This document shows positions 27,045 to 36,515 of a DNA stretch of 64,000 bases, piece after piece. The notes under the pieces are model-generated. The model did no database searches. It was not told the DNA's origin and saw only the letters and a list, made by a program, of their open reading frames with translations. Position 1 is the first letter of the stretch. The number at the start of each line of letters is the position of its first letter. The stretch spans positions 1,426,001-1,490,000 of the forward strand of contig CAWIMX010000001.1 of assembly GCA_963837345.1 (NCBI GenBank), in the 5' to 3' direction. The stretch is from CAWIMX01 sp963837345 (lineage in GTDB: Bacteria; Acidobacteriota; Vicinamibacteria; Vicinamibacterales; CAVVIG01). The position numbers and the translations under genes were made by a program.

Positions 27045-27058
27045 GCAAAGATTCGTCC
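27045..27058 (-). promoter_or_regulatory. Possible sigma-54 promoter of the exosortase operon
   Basis: On the minus strand GG (27058-27057) and GC (27046-27045) are ten bases apart with TTTGCT at the -12 side. The -24 side reads GGACG instead of GGCACG, so the match is partial. Position, about 100 bases upstream of the exosortase start, is suitable. Confidence 0.3.
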
Positions 27059-27090
27059 GACGGGGTCGAGGTGGTTAGAGAAGACGTAAG

Positions 27091-27104
27091 TTGATAATTA
27101 TCAA
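27091..27104. promoter_or_regulatory. Perfect AT-rich palindrome
   Basis: TTGATAATTATCAA is its own reverse complement over 14 bases and stands in the only AT-rich patch of the divergent region. It could be an operator for a dimeric regulator controlling both directions; no protein can be assigned. Confidence 0.45.
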
Positions 27105-27496
27105 TATGTTAGATGCTATTTTCGGAGTCGTTGTGAGGGCTCTGGCGGAGGACAATGTCTGCGCGATTGATGACTTTTGTATTGGATCCCGTGCCCCTTT
27201 GAGCATCGGAGAGGTTGAAAAGGCCGTCCATTCTGAACGCTCGATGCATGGGGCGTCTGACCCATGACAGTCTTTTACGCACGGTGCTGGTCCGAACCGG
27301 TCACAATTGCTCGGGCCCGACGGCCAGAACTTCCGTCGGAGGGGTCACGCAATTGCAACCTGAGGCACGGCGCCGCCTCACGCGGACGGCTGCCAATGCG
27401 GTCGACTAACTGTCCACAATCAGAGGGGATCGGGCAGCAACCTCATCCGTTCTGACGAACTGGAACAGGTTGCGCGAACGGTAGGTGCCCACAGAG

Positions 27497-27511
27497 TGGC
27501 ATGTTCTTGCA
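27497..27511 (+). promoter_or_regulatory. Sigma-54-like -24/-12 element of the giant gene
   Basis: TGGCATG-TTC-TTGCA, with GG and GC nine bases apart, ends about 50 bases upstream of the ATG at 27560. It has the same short spacer as the element at 3457-3471. Sequence match is good, spacing is one short of the consensus; an alternative with correct spacing but a poorer -24 box lies at 27343-27356. Confidence 0.35.
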
Positions 27512-27559
27512 TCCACCTGCGCCGACCAGCTCGCGTTCGCTGGGCGGATTGGAGGCAGG

Positions 27560-30500
27560 ATGCGGCGGCTGCTCGTATGCGGCGTGTTGATCTGGCGTGT
27601 GACCTGCGTGGCCGTGATCCTTCTTGCGATCGACGTTCGTTCAGCAAGGGCTCAGACCGCGACTGTTTCGCTCGTGCAACATGCGTCGCGCGACGCAGGC
27701 AGCACCGCATCGTCGTCGCTGGCGTTTGCGTCGGGCAACACCGCGGGACATTTCATCGCCGTCGCCGTTCGCGGCGGCGCGTCGGGCGAGACGTTCTCGG
27801 TCGGTGATTCGAACGGCAACACGTACCGGCAGGCCGTCCAGCTCAACGTGACGGTCGACGCGCCGTACGGCGACACGCTGGCGATCTTCTACGCCGAGAA
27901 CGTCCGCGGCGGCGCGAACACGATCGCCGTATCGGACGGAAACCCGGGCTCGACGCTGCGGTTCGCGATTCTCGAATATGCGGGCGTCGCGCTAACGAAC
28001 TCCCTGGAGGGCCAGGCGGCCGCTCAGGGCGTCAGCACGTCGCCATCCACCGGGGCCGTGTCGACGAGCGCGGGGGGCGATCTGTTATTGGGCGCGATCA
28101 TGTCGGCCGACGGCCGCTCATACTCGCCCGGGTCCGGATATTCGATCGAGGATCGCCTACCCGACGCGTCGAACACGAAGCTGATCACGGAAGATCGGAT
28201 TCAGACGGCGGCCGGCGCCTCCGCGGCATCCGCTACCTTGAGCAGCGCGAATCCCTGGGGGGCGGTGCTCGCGGCGTTTCGCGCGGCCGCGTCCCCTCCC
28301 TCCGCACCTGATGTGACGCTGACCAAGACACACGCCGGCACGTTCACGCAGGGCCAATCGGGCGCCACGTACACGCTGGCCGTGAAGAACAGCGGGACGG
28401 GCCCGACGGCAGGGACCGTCACGGTCGTCGACACGGTGCCGGCGGGGTTGGTCCCCACGGCCGCCACAGGCAGCGGATGGGGCAGTGGATCGAACGCCTG
28501 CGCGGTCAGCGGCGCAACGGTCACCTGCACGCGCAGCGACGCGTTGCCTGCGCAAGCGACTTACCCGGCGATCACGCTCAGCGTCAACGTCGCGAGCACC
28601 GCTCCCGCCAGCGTGACGAACTCCGCCACCGTCAGTGGCGGCGGAGACAGCAATGCCGCCAACAACACGGCCACCGACGTCACGCCGATCGAAAGTGCCG
28701 GAGCGGATCCGCCTTCACTGACGCTGGTCCAGCACGTTTCACGAGACGCCGGGAGCGCGGCGGCCTCGTCGCTTGGATTTGCGACGAGCAATACAGCCGG
28801 CAACTTCATCGCAGTCGTCGTTCGGGGAGGCGCCTCCGGCGAAACGTTCGCCGTGAGCGATTCGAACGGCAATACCTACAGGCAGGCTGTCCAGCTCAAC
28901 GTCACCGTCGACGTGCCATCAGGCGACACGCTGGCGATTTTCTACGCCGAGAACATCCGCGCGGGGGCGAACAGCATCACGGTCACAGACGGCAATTCGG
29001 CGTCGACCTTGCGCGTCGCGATCCTCGAGTACTCGGGCGTCGCCACGTCCAATTCGCTGGATGGCGGATCCGCTGCTCAGGGTGTCAGCGCTTCGCCGTC
29101 GAGCGGGTCGGTCTCCACGACCGCGAACGGCGATCTGCTCCTGGGAGCCGTGATGTCGGCCGATGGCCGCGGCTTCACTGCGGGCGCGGGCTACACCATC
29201 CGAGACTGGGTTCCGGACGCGTCCAGCACGAAGCTCATCACCGAGGACCGGACTCAACCGGGAACCGGAACCGCATCGACGACGGCGGCGTTGAGCAGCT
29301 CCAATCCGTGGGGCGCCGTGCTGGCCGCGTTTCGCGCCGGTGCGCCGGCATCGCCGACGCCGGATCTGAGGCTGACGAAGACCCACGCGGGAACGTTCAC
29401 GCAGGGTCAGACCGGCGCGACCTACACGCTGAGCGTCGCGAACAGTGGAAGCGCGGCGACGAGCGGGACGGTGGCGGTCGTCGACACGCTGCCGACCGGG
29501 CTCGTGGCCACGAACCTGGCCGGCGCCGGCTGGACCTGCGCGCTGGCCGCCCTCCGGTGCTCGCGCGGCGACGCGTTGCCCGCCGGCCTGAAGTATCCGG
29601 ACATCACCCTGACCGTGAACGTGTCGGGATCGGCGCCGGGAAGCGTCGTCAATACGGCGATGGTGGGCGGCGGCGGCGACACCAACACGGGAAACGACAC
29701 CGCGAGCGACGTCACGGCGATCGCGCCCGCCGGGGACACTCAGCCGCCGACCGCGCCGGGCGCGTTGACATCGTCTGCATCGGGGACGAGTGCCATCGAC
29801 CTCGATTGGAATGCGTCGAGTGACAACGTCGGCGTCACGGCATATCACGTGGAACGCTGCGAGGGCACTGGATGCACGAGTTTCGTCGAGATCGCCAGCG
29901 TGAGCACCGGCCCCATCGCCGGACCGCTGTCGGCCTCCGCCAACCCGAACTACTTCAAGGATGCCAGCGGCACTCCAGTGATCCTCAACGGATCGCACAC
30001 GTGGAACAACCTGCAGGACTGGGGCGCGAACGGGATCCTCCAGCCGCTGGACTTCTCGGGCTTCGTGAACATGCTGGTGGCGCACGGCCACAACTTCACG
30101 TTGCTGTGGCGCACCGAGATGCCGAAGTTCTGCGGGCTGCCGACCGGGGCGTCCACCGACTTCATCGTGAGCCCGCAGCCCTGGCAACGGACGGGCCCCG
30201 GCAACGCGACCGACGGTGGGCCGAAATTCGATCTGACGAAGTTCGACCAGGCGTACTTCGATCGGCTGCGGACGCGGGCGCAGACGCTCAACGATGCCGG
30301 TGTCTACGCCGGGGTGTACCTGTTCACTGGCGAATGGCTGAACGTGTACCGGTGCTCGACGGACGGCTATCCCTTCACCGGCGCCAACAACGTCAACGGC
30401 ATTAGTGACGGTTACACGGGGGGGAATTCCGGCACGGGCTCGATGAGCATGACGGCGCCGAATGCCATCACGGACTTGCAGGACGCGTACGTGCGCAAGG

Positions 30501-33500
30501 TCATCGACACCCTGAACGACTTGCCGAACGTTCTCTGGATCGTCTCCGAGGAAGGTCCAGGCAATTCGATCTGGTGGAACAATCATCTGATCGCGCAAAT
30601 CCACGCGTATGAGGCCGGCAAGCCGTTGCAGCACCCGGTCGGATACGCGCCGCTCATCACGTACGACCAATCTCCGGCCAACAGCGACGCCGACTGGATT
30701 GCGACGGACGGAGGGCCCACCTGCGGCAGCGGCACGCCGCCCTGCAAGGTGGCCGTGAACGATTCGGACCACACGTATTTCGGCATGTGGAACGACTCTG
30801 CTCAGACGAACAGAAGCTGGGCCTGGGGGAATTTCACAAACGGGATTCAAGTGGTGTTCATGGATCCCTATGTCGTCCACTACCCCCGCGAAAGCCGCAA
30901 CCTCTGCCCCTCGGCGACCAACGGCATCTGCAGCGGTCCCGACGCGCGCTGGAACAACTTCAGGGACACGCTCGGCGAAATTCTCAGGTACTCCCGCAAG
31001 CTGAATCTCGCCAACGTTCTTCCGCGAAGCTCGCTCTGCTCCACCGGCCACTGCCTGGCCCAGACGCCGAGCGTCGGCGCCGAATACCTGGTGTACGCGC
31101 CGAGCGGCGGGTCGTTCACCGTGAACCTCTCGGCGATGCCGAGCGCGCGGACGCTGGCGGTCGAATGGCTGAACCCGTCCACGGGCGCGACGGTTTCCGG
31201 CGGGTCGATTGCGGCGGGATCCTCGTCGCAATCCTTCACGCCGCCGTTCAGCGGCGATGCCGTGCTCTACCTCGTGGACTCGGCCGGCCACGCCGGGCCG
31301 ACGTCGTCACCAACCGCGCCGTCCACGGCGTACCACGACGCCGGACTTGCGCCCGGCACCTATCGCTACCGCGTGCGCGCGACCGATGCCGCGGGGAATC
31401 TGAGCGGCTATTCCAACGTGGCGAGCGCGACGCTGGACGGATCTTCTGGCGGCGGGGGCGGCAGTGGCGGTGGCGCTATCTCGCTCGTGCAACACACGTC
31501 GGTCGACGCGGGCGCGTCCGCGTCGGCGTCCCTCGCGTTTCCCTCGGGCAACACCGCCGGAAACTTCATCGCGGTGGCGGTGCGCGCCGGGGCCTCCGGC
31601 GAAACGTTCGCCGTCAGCGATTCGCGCGGCAACACGTATCGGAAGGCGGTCCAGCTCAACGTCACCGTCGACACCCCCTCCGGCGACACGCTGGCCATCT
31701 TCTACGCCGAAAACATCGGAAGCGGACCCAACACCGTCACGGTGTCGGACGCCGCGTCGGGATCGACGCTGCGCATCGCGATCCTCGAATACTCCGGCGT
31801 CGCGGCCGCGACCTCCTTCGACGGAGGCGTCGCCGCACAAGGCGTCGGCGCCTCGCCCTCGAGCGGGCCGCTCGCGACGACCGGCGACGGCGACCTCCTG
31901 CTCGGCGCCATCATGTCCGCCAGCGGCCAGGCGTTCACCGCCGGCAGTGGATTTGCGATCGAAGATCGCGTCCCGAATGGCTCGACCTCGAAGCTCGTCA
32001 CGGAAGACGCCATCCAGCCGCTCGCCGGCAACGCATCGGCGACCGCGTCGACCGGCGGGTCGGACGCGTGGGGCGTCGTGCTCGCGGCCTTCCGCGCCGC
32101 CGGCGGCGGCTCTTCCGGCGGCGGCACTCTCTCCATCGCCCCGCGGACGACGGTGCTGACGCCGAACCTCTCGCAGCCCTTTACCACGGCAGGCGGGAAT
32201 GGCACGGTCACGTGGGCGGTCGACGGCGTGCCGGGCGGCACGGCTTCGAGCGGCACGATTTCCGCGAGCGGCGTGTATTCGCCGCCATCGGCGGCCGGCA
32301 CGCATACCGTGACGGCGACCGATCAAGGGCAGTCGGCGAACGCCACCGTGTACGTGTCGACGTATCCGGGCACTTTCACCCGGGATGTCGACAACCTGCG
32401 GACCGGCTTGAACTCACGGGAAACCGTGCTGGCCCCGGCCAACGTGAACGCGACGCAATTCGGACGGCTGTACAACTACGCCATCGACGGCGTGTCGGAT
32501 GCGTCGCCGCTCTACGTGGCCGGCGTGAACATCCCTGGGAAGGGCCAGCGCAACGTCGTCTATGTGGCGACCGAGCACGACAGCGTCTATGCCTTCGACG
32601 CCGATGGCCTGCAGAGCGCGCCCCTGTGGCACGTGAGCTTCATCGATCCGGCTCACGGCGTGACCACGGTGCCGCCGGGCGATACCGGCGAATGCTGCGA
32701 CATCGCTCCCGAGATCGGCATTACCGGATCGCCGGTGATCGACGGATCGACGAACACGCTCTACGTGGTCGCGAAGACGAAAGAAGTGACCGGCGGCAGC
32801 ACGAAGTACGTCCATCGGCTCCACGCGCTCGACATCACGACAGGCGGCGAAAAGTTCGGCGGCCCCATCGCGATTCAAGCGACTGTCGCAGGAACCGGCG
32901 ATGGATCGACGAACGGTCAACTGCCGTTCATCTCGCTTCGCGAGAACCAGCGGGCCGCGCTGCTCCTCGGCAACAACGTCGTGTACATGGCCTTCGCCGG
33001 CCACGGCGACCGGCCGCCGTACCACGGGTGGGTGCTCGGCTACAACAAGAGCACCCTGCAGCAGGTGATGGCCTTCAACGCCACGCGCAACGCCGAGGGC
33101 GGCGGCATCTGGCAGAGCGGCGACGGCCTGGCCACCGATGCCAGCGGCAACATCTTCTTCGTCACGGGCGACGGCACGTTCGACGCGAACGGCGGCGGAC
33201 CGGACCTCGGCGACAGCATCGTCAAGATCAGCCCTTCGGGCGGCGTGCTCGACTACTTCACCCCGCACGACCAGGCGACGATGGACGCGAACGACATCGA
33301 TCTGGGATCGGGAGGAACGATTCTGCTTCCCGACCAGCCGGGCGCGCATCCGCATCTCGCGTTGAGCGCGGGCAAGAACGGGACGATCTACGTGGTCGAC
33401 CGCGACAACATGGGCCACTACCGGCCCGGCGACGACAACCAGATCGTGCAGTCGATCGTGAACATCTTCCCGGGATGGACCTACACGACGGGCAACTTCA

Positions 33501-33910
33501 AGGCGCCGGTGTACTGGAACGGCAATCTCTATTTCAGCGCCGACGCCGACTACATCAAGGCGTTCCACATGTCGAACGGCCTGATGTCCACCACCCCCAC
33601 GTCGCAGTCGCCCTTCGTCGTCAATTATCCGGGCGCGACACTCGGCCTGTCGTCGAACGGCACGACGAACGCCATTCTCTGGGTCGTCGAGAGAATCGAC
33701 GTCGATCCGCTCGGCTCGGGCACGCGAGGGCCAGGCGTCCTGCACGCGTTCGACGCGACGAATCTCGGCGTGGAGCTCTACAACAGCAATCAGGCGGGAG
33801 GGCGGGACACACTCGACTACGCGGCGAAATGGGCGGCGCCGCTGGTCGCGAACGGAAAGGTGTTCGTCGCCTCGAACGGCCGGCTCACGGCGTTCGGATT
33901 GCTGCCCTAG
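27560..33910 (+). CDS. Giant secreted modular protein: repeats, DUF11, nested glycosidase-like module, beta-propeller
   Basis: 2116 residues. The start is fixed by GGAGG at 27551-27555 and the signal peptide that follows (MRRLLVCGVL, hydrophobic core, cut near ARAQ). Module order: a ~210-residue domain (36-247), DUF11/CARDB-like domain with LTKTHAGTFTQGQSGATYTL (251-375), a second ~210-residue copy (386-597), a second DUF11 (598-725), first half of an FN3 domain (730-783), a DUF4038-like glycosidase module with SEEG and a collagen-binding-like end (785-1250), the second half of the FN3 domain (1253-1290), a GGGGSGGG linker, a third ~210-residue copy (1305-1515), an Ig-like domain (to 1595) and a PQQ-type beta-propeller (1600-2116). 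It is exported and probably acts on or binds extracellular glycan. No PEP-CTERM tail is present. Confidence 0.85.
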   Translation: MRRLLVCGVLIWRVTCVAVILLAIDVRSARAQTATVSLVQHASRDAGSTASSSLAFASGNTAGHFIAVAVRGGASGETFSVGDSNGNTYRQAVQLNVTVDAPYGDTLAIFYAENVRGGANTIAVSDGNPGSTLRFAILEYAGVALTNSLEGQAAAQGVSTSPSTGAVSTSAGGDLLLGAIMSADGRSYSPGSGYSIEDRLPDASNTKLITEDRIQTAAGASAASATLSSANPWGAVLAAFRAAASPPSAPDVTLTKTHAGTFTQGQSGATYTLAVKNSGTGPTAGTVTVVDTVPAGLVPTAATGSGWGSGSNACAVSGATVTCTRSDALPAQATYPAITLSVNVASTAPASVTNSATVSGGGDSNAANNTATDVTPIESAGADPPSLTLVQHVSRDAGSAAASSLGFATSNTAGNFIAVVVRGGASGETFAVSDSNGNTYRQAVQLNVTVDVPSGDTLAIFYAENIRAGANSITVTDGNSASTLRVAILEYSGVATSNSLDGGSAAQGVSASPSSGSVSTTANGDLLLGAVMSADGRGFTAGAGYTIRDWVPDASSTKLITEDRTQPGTGTASTTAALSSSNPWGAVLAAFRAGAPASPTPDLRLTKTHAGTFTQGQTGATYTLSVANSGSAATSGTVAVVDTLPTGLVATNLAGAGWTCALAALRCSRGDALPAGLKYPDITLTVNVSGSAPGSVVNTAMVGGGGDTNTGNDTASDVTAIAPAGDTQPPTAPGALTSSASGTSAIDLDWNASSDNVGVTAYHVERCEGTGCTSFVEIASVSTGPIAGPLSASANPNYFKDASGTPVILNGSHTWNNLQDWGANGILQPLDFSGFVNMLVAHGHNFTLLWRTEMPKFCGLPTGASTDFIVSPQPWQRTGPGNATDGGPKFDLTKFDQAYFDRLRTRAQTLNDAGVYAGVYLFTGEWLNVYRCSTDGYPFTGANNVNGISDGYTGGNSGTGSMSMTAPNAITDLQDAYVRKVIDTLNDLPNVLWIVSEEGPGNSIWWNNHLIAQIHAYEAGKPLQHPVGYAPLITYDQSPANSDADWIATDGGPTCGSGTPPCKVAVNDSDHTYFGMWNDSAQTNRSWAWGNFTNGIQVVFMDPYVVHYPRESRNLCPSATNGICSGPDARWNNFRDTLGEILRYSRKLNLANVLPRSSLCSTGHCLAQTPSVGAEYLVYAPSGGSFTVNLSAMPSARTLAVEWLNPSTGATVSGGSIAAGSSSQSFTPPFSGDAVLYLVDSAGHAGPTSSPTAPSTAYHDAGLAPGTYRYRVRATDAAGNLSGYSNVASATLDGSSGGGGGSGGGAISLVQHTSVDAGASASASLAFPSGNTAGNFIAVAVRAGASGETFAVSDSRGNTYRKAVQLNVTVDTPSGDTLAIFYAENIGSGPNTVTVSDAASGSTLRIAILEYSGVAAATSFDGGVAAQGVGASPSSGPLATTGDGDLLLGAIMSASGQAFTAGSGFAIEDRVPNGSTSKLVTEDAIQPLAGNASATASTGGSDAWGVVLAAFRAAGGGSSGGGTLSIAPRTTVLTPNLSQPFTTAGGNGTVTWAVDGVPGGTASSGTISASGVYSPPSAAGTHTVTATDQGQSANATVYVSTYPGTFTRDVDNLRTGLNSRETVLAPANVNATQFGRLYNYAIDGVSDASPLYVAGVNIPGKGQRNVVYVATEHDSVYAFDADGLQSAPLWHVSFIDPAHGVTTVPPGDTGECCDIAPEIGITGSPVIDGSTNTLYVVAKTKEVTGGSTKYVHRLHALDITTGGEKFGGPIAIQATVAGTGDGSTNGQLPFISLRENQRAALLLGNNVVYMAFAGHGDRPPYHGWVLGYNKSTLQQVMAFNATRNAEGGGIWQSGDGLATDASGNIFFVTGDGTFDANGGGPDLGDSIVKISPSGGVLDYFTPHDQATMDANDIDLGSGGTILLPDQPGAHPHLALSAGKNGTIYVVDRDNMGHYRPGDDNQIVQSIVNIFPGWTYTTGNFKAPVYWNGNLYFSADADYIKAFHMSNGLMSTTPTSQSPFVVNYPGATLGLSSNGTTNAILWVVERIDVDPLGSGTRGPGVLHAFDATNLGVELYNSNQAGGRDTLDYAAKWAAPLVANGKVFVASNGRLTAFGLLP

Positions 33911-34025
33911 CGGGAGCCACGCTCGCACGGTGGCCGTCAGCGAGCTTCGTGGGTGCAGGCCCGAGGTGCCGGACTGCGCGACCGCAGTGACACGGGCCGT
34001 CCGAGTCTGAGGCGGTCGGGCGGGC

Positions 34026-34883
34026 CTATCGGCCGTAGTACTGCGCGTATCCTTTCGGGACCTGGTGCTGGACGGCGTTCAGCACGACGCCGAGGATCTT
34101 GTCCTTGCCGAGCGTGTCGATGGCCTTCTGGACGAGCGGGTACTGGCTTTCGCCGGCTCGAATCACGAAGAGCGCGCCGTCGACCATCTCGGCGAGAAGG
34201 CTGGCATCGCTCACCGGCGCCAGCGGCGGCACGTCGAGAATCACCCAGTCGAACCGCTCGGCGGCTTCTTCGAGAATGAGCCGCATGCGCGGCGACGTGA
34301 GGCCGCTCGTCGGGTCGGAATCGGCCGCGCCTCCAGGCAGCAGCGTGAGCGTCGGCGTCAGCTCGATGACGGTGATCGGTTTCTCGCCCGGCGCCCTCAA
34401 GGCCTCGCTCAGCCCCGGGGTGCGAACGGCGCCGTCGACGACGCCGATCGAGGGCCGCCGGAGGTCGGCGTCCACCAGCAGGACGCGCCGCTTGTAGGAC
34501 GCGCTCAACATGTAGGCGAGGTTGACGGCGGTCATGGTCTTGCCGTCCGCCGGCACGGCGCTCGTCACCATCACGACCTTGATGCCTTGAGCGAGCTGCG
34601 CCTTGTGCAGCACCGCGGCAAGCTGGCGGAACTGCTCGGCGAGCACCCTGTCGCACTCGGGCGACAATGCCAGTCGCTCGGCACAATCGATCTTCAGCCG
34701 CGCCAACCCGCCGATCGGATCCGCGACCAGACGCTCGCTCCGCGACGAGGCGGGACGCACCGCGTCCGCGGCGGCGTCGCGCTCCCATGGCGACTCGAAT
34801 TTCTGTTGCTCCTGCTCAGGCGCGATCGTGGCGGCGCCATCCGCCGTACCCGAACGCCGCAAAGCTTCTTCAATCCGACTCAC
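34026..34883 (-). CDS. BY-kinase / CpsD-CapB-type tyrosine autokinase
   Basis: 285 residues from the GTG at 34883, eight bases behind the Wzz gene. An N-terminal region of ~85 residues precedes the P-loop: VTSAVPADGKTMTAVNLA (Walker A DGKT at 113-116), Walker A' VLLVDADLRRP (137-144), and Walker B WVILDVPPL. The C-terminus ends in GYAQYYGR, a short Tyr cluster suited to autophosphorylation. Together with the Wzz protein it should control chain length and export of the polysaccharide through cycles of Tyr phosphorylation. A frame upstream of 34883 is antisense overlap with the Wzz gene and was not used. Confidence 0.9.
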   Translation of the reverse strand: MSRIEEALRRSGTADGAATIAPEQEQQKFESPWERDAAADAVRPASSRSERLVADPIGGLARLKIDCAERLALSPECDRVLAEQFRQLAAVLHKAQLAQGIKVVMVTSAVPADGKTMTAVNLAYMLSASYKRRVLLVDADLRRPSIGVVDGAVRTPGLSEALRAPGEKPITVIELTPTLTLLPGGAADSDPTSGLTSPRMRLILEEAAERFDWVILDVPPLAPVSDASLLAEMVDGALFVIRAGESQYPLVQKAIDTLGKDKILGVVLNAVQHQVPKGYAQYYGR

Positions 34884-34891
34884 ATGGACTC

Positions 34892-36490
34892 CTAGAGGGC
34901 GTAGGTCCAGAGATGCATCGCCCAGAACACATAGCCGGCGCCGGCGACGACCACCAGCCCGACCGTTGCTCCGAGCCAGCGCCGGCGCACGGTGCGCTTG
35001 TGCTCGCTGGCAGACTCGACGAGCGGGAAGGTCGCGAGCACGGGCAGCGACAGCAGCTGAAAGACGTCGGCGTCGGTTCGGAAGCTCGCGTCCCTGAACT
35101 CGAGCAGCGCGGCAATGCCGGGCCCGAGCAGGAGACCCACGAGGAGCCCGATCGCCGTCATCTGCCGCCGGTTCGGCCCGATCGGCTTCACCGGGACGCC
35201 GGCCGGATCGACGATGCGGAACTGCTCGCCGATGCGCCGGTTTTCGAGATCGACGGAGACTTTCGAGGCCTCGCTCTTCGTCAGAAGATCCTTGTAGGCG
35301 GCCTGCAGCGTGTCGTAGTCGCGCGTGAGCTTGGCCCATTCGGTCTCGATGCCGGGCACGGCCTCGATGCGCCCCTGGTAGTCGGTGAGCTGCGCGCGGA
35401 GCCGCGTTTCTTCCGATTCCTTGAAGGCCGTCTGGCGGTCGAGGCTTTCGATTTCCGCCTTCATCTGGCGGAGCCGATCGCGCCGCTGAGCCTCTTCGGG
35501 CGTCAGCGCCGTTCCGCCGCCGTTCGCCTGGGCCTCGGCTTCCGCCTTGGCTTTGGGCTCGAGCTCGGCGATCAGCCGCTTGACCCGGATGATGTCGGGG
35601 TGCTCGGGCGTGAGCCGCAGCTCGAGATTCGACAGCGTGGCACGGGCGGTGGCGAGCTGCTGCTGCGCGGTGGCGGGCTGCGGCGTACCCCCGGACGCCG
35701 TCGAGGGCAGCGCCGTCGTCGGAACGGGCTCGTTCGAGGCCTCCTGGTACAGCCGCTCGAGCATCAGCTTGCGATCGCGATCGCGCGCGATCGCTTCCAC
35801 CAGCGACTGAATCTGAAGTTGCGCGCCCTGCACGGCCGCCATGTTCGATTGCAGCTGCGTCGGCAGCGCCTTCCCGTGCTGCTCCCGAAACGCCTCCATC
35901 AGCTTGTCCTGGGCCTCGAGGCGCTGGCGGGCCTCGGCCAGCTTGCCTTCCAGGAACTCGTCGGTGGCTTCGGCCTGCGCGCCGCGGTCCTTGGCGTTCT
36001 GATCGATGAAGATCGAGCCGAGCTGCTGCGTCACCTTGGCCGCGGTCGTCGGGTCCGGGTAGCTGAACCGCACATGGAACGCGCGCGGCTGCTCCCGGCC
36101 GGCGGCATCCTGGCGCGGATTTTCCATCTCCACGTCGATGCTCTTCCGCATCGTGTCCAGCACGTCCTCCATCGGCAGGCGCTGGCGCTCGACCGGGTAC
36201 AGGTCGGCGGTGGTGATGATCGGTTCGAGGATCGACCGGCTGCGGATCAGGACCGTGATCGCGTCGAGGCGCTCCTGCACGCCGACCGTCACCGTCGAGC
36301 GGACGAAGCTGTCGGGCACGCGCTGCGGGATGACGGCGATCAGGATGTCCGACTGATACTGATCGGGCACCTTCGACGAATAGAGCAGCGCGGCGAAGAG
36401 CGTCAGCATGGGCGGGATCGCCAGCAGCCAGAAGTAGCGCCGCGCCATGTCGAGAAAGTCTCTCGGCGAATAGGTCTTGCCTGGAAGCAT
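34892..36490 (-). CDS. Wzz-type chain-length determinant (GNVR/XrtA type)
   Basis: 532 residues from the ATG at 36490 (MLPGKTYSPRDFLDMARRYFWLL), the usual start of this subfamily; an ATG seven codons upstream is also open. A first membrane helix (~20-40) and a second near the C-terminus (QMTAIGLLVGLLLGPGIAALLEF) frame a long periplasmic coiled-coil region of ~350 residues rich in Ala, Glu, Arg and Gln (QRLEAQDKLMEAFREQHGKALP). A third hydrophobic stretch (VGLVVVAGAGYVFWAMHLW) ends the protein. It should sit in the inner membrane, set polymer length and dock the BY-kinase encoded next. Confidence 0.9.
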   Translation of the reverse strand: MLPGKTYSPRDFLDMARRYFWLLAIPPMLTLFAALLYSSKVPDQYQSDILIAVIPQRVPDSFVRSTVTVGVQERLDAITVLIRSRSILEPIITTADLYPVERQRLPMEDVLDTMRKSIDVEMENPRQDAAGREQPRAFHVRFSYPDPTTAAKVTQQLGSIFIDQNAKDRGAQAEATDEFLEGKLAEARQRLEAQDKLMEAFREQHGKALPTQLQSNMAAVQGAQLQIQSLVEAIARDRDRKLMLERLYQEASNEPVPTTALPSTASGGTPQPATAQQQLATARATLSNLELRLTPEHPDIIRVKRLIAELEPKAKAEAEAQANGGGTALTPEEAQRRDRLRQMKAEIESLDRQTAFKESEETRLRAQLTDYQGRIEAVPGIETEWAKLTRDYDTLQAAYKDLLTKSEASKVSVDLENRRIGEQFRIVDPAGVPVKPIGPNRRQMTAIGLLVGLLLGPGIAALLEFRDASFRTDADVFQLLSLPVLATFPLVESASEHKRTVRRRWLGATVGLVVVAGAGYVFWAMHLWTYAL

Positions 36491-36515
36491 AGTCGGTGGC
36501 TCCGCCCTCACCCGT

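Larger units (their letters stand above)
26946..27559. other. Divergent regulatory region, exosortase / giant secreted protein
   Basis: About 614 bases with no convincing gene, between the two divergent units. AT content rises sharply around 27090-27120. It contains a perfect 14-base palindrome (27091-27104), a GG-N10-GC sigma-54-like site toward exosortase (27045-27058), another such site toward the large gene (27343-27356), and a TGGCATG-N3-TTGCA element close to the large gene's start. Confidence 0.6.

Noticed and set aside
27265..27330. c-di-GMP (GEMM) riboswitch
   Set aside because: The GCACGG and GGTCCGAACC strings do not fit the conserved GCAAAC or GACGCAAAGCC parts.
28919..31291. Minus-strand frame of 790 codons
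   Set aside because: Antisense to the giant secreted protein, with Arg/Gly/Ala-rich shadow composition and no ribosome site or motif.
30787..33990. Plus-strand frame of 1067 codons
   Set aside because: Out-of-frame shadow of the giant gene; its residues are dominated by Arg and no domain is recognised.
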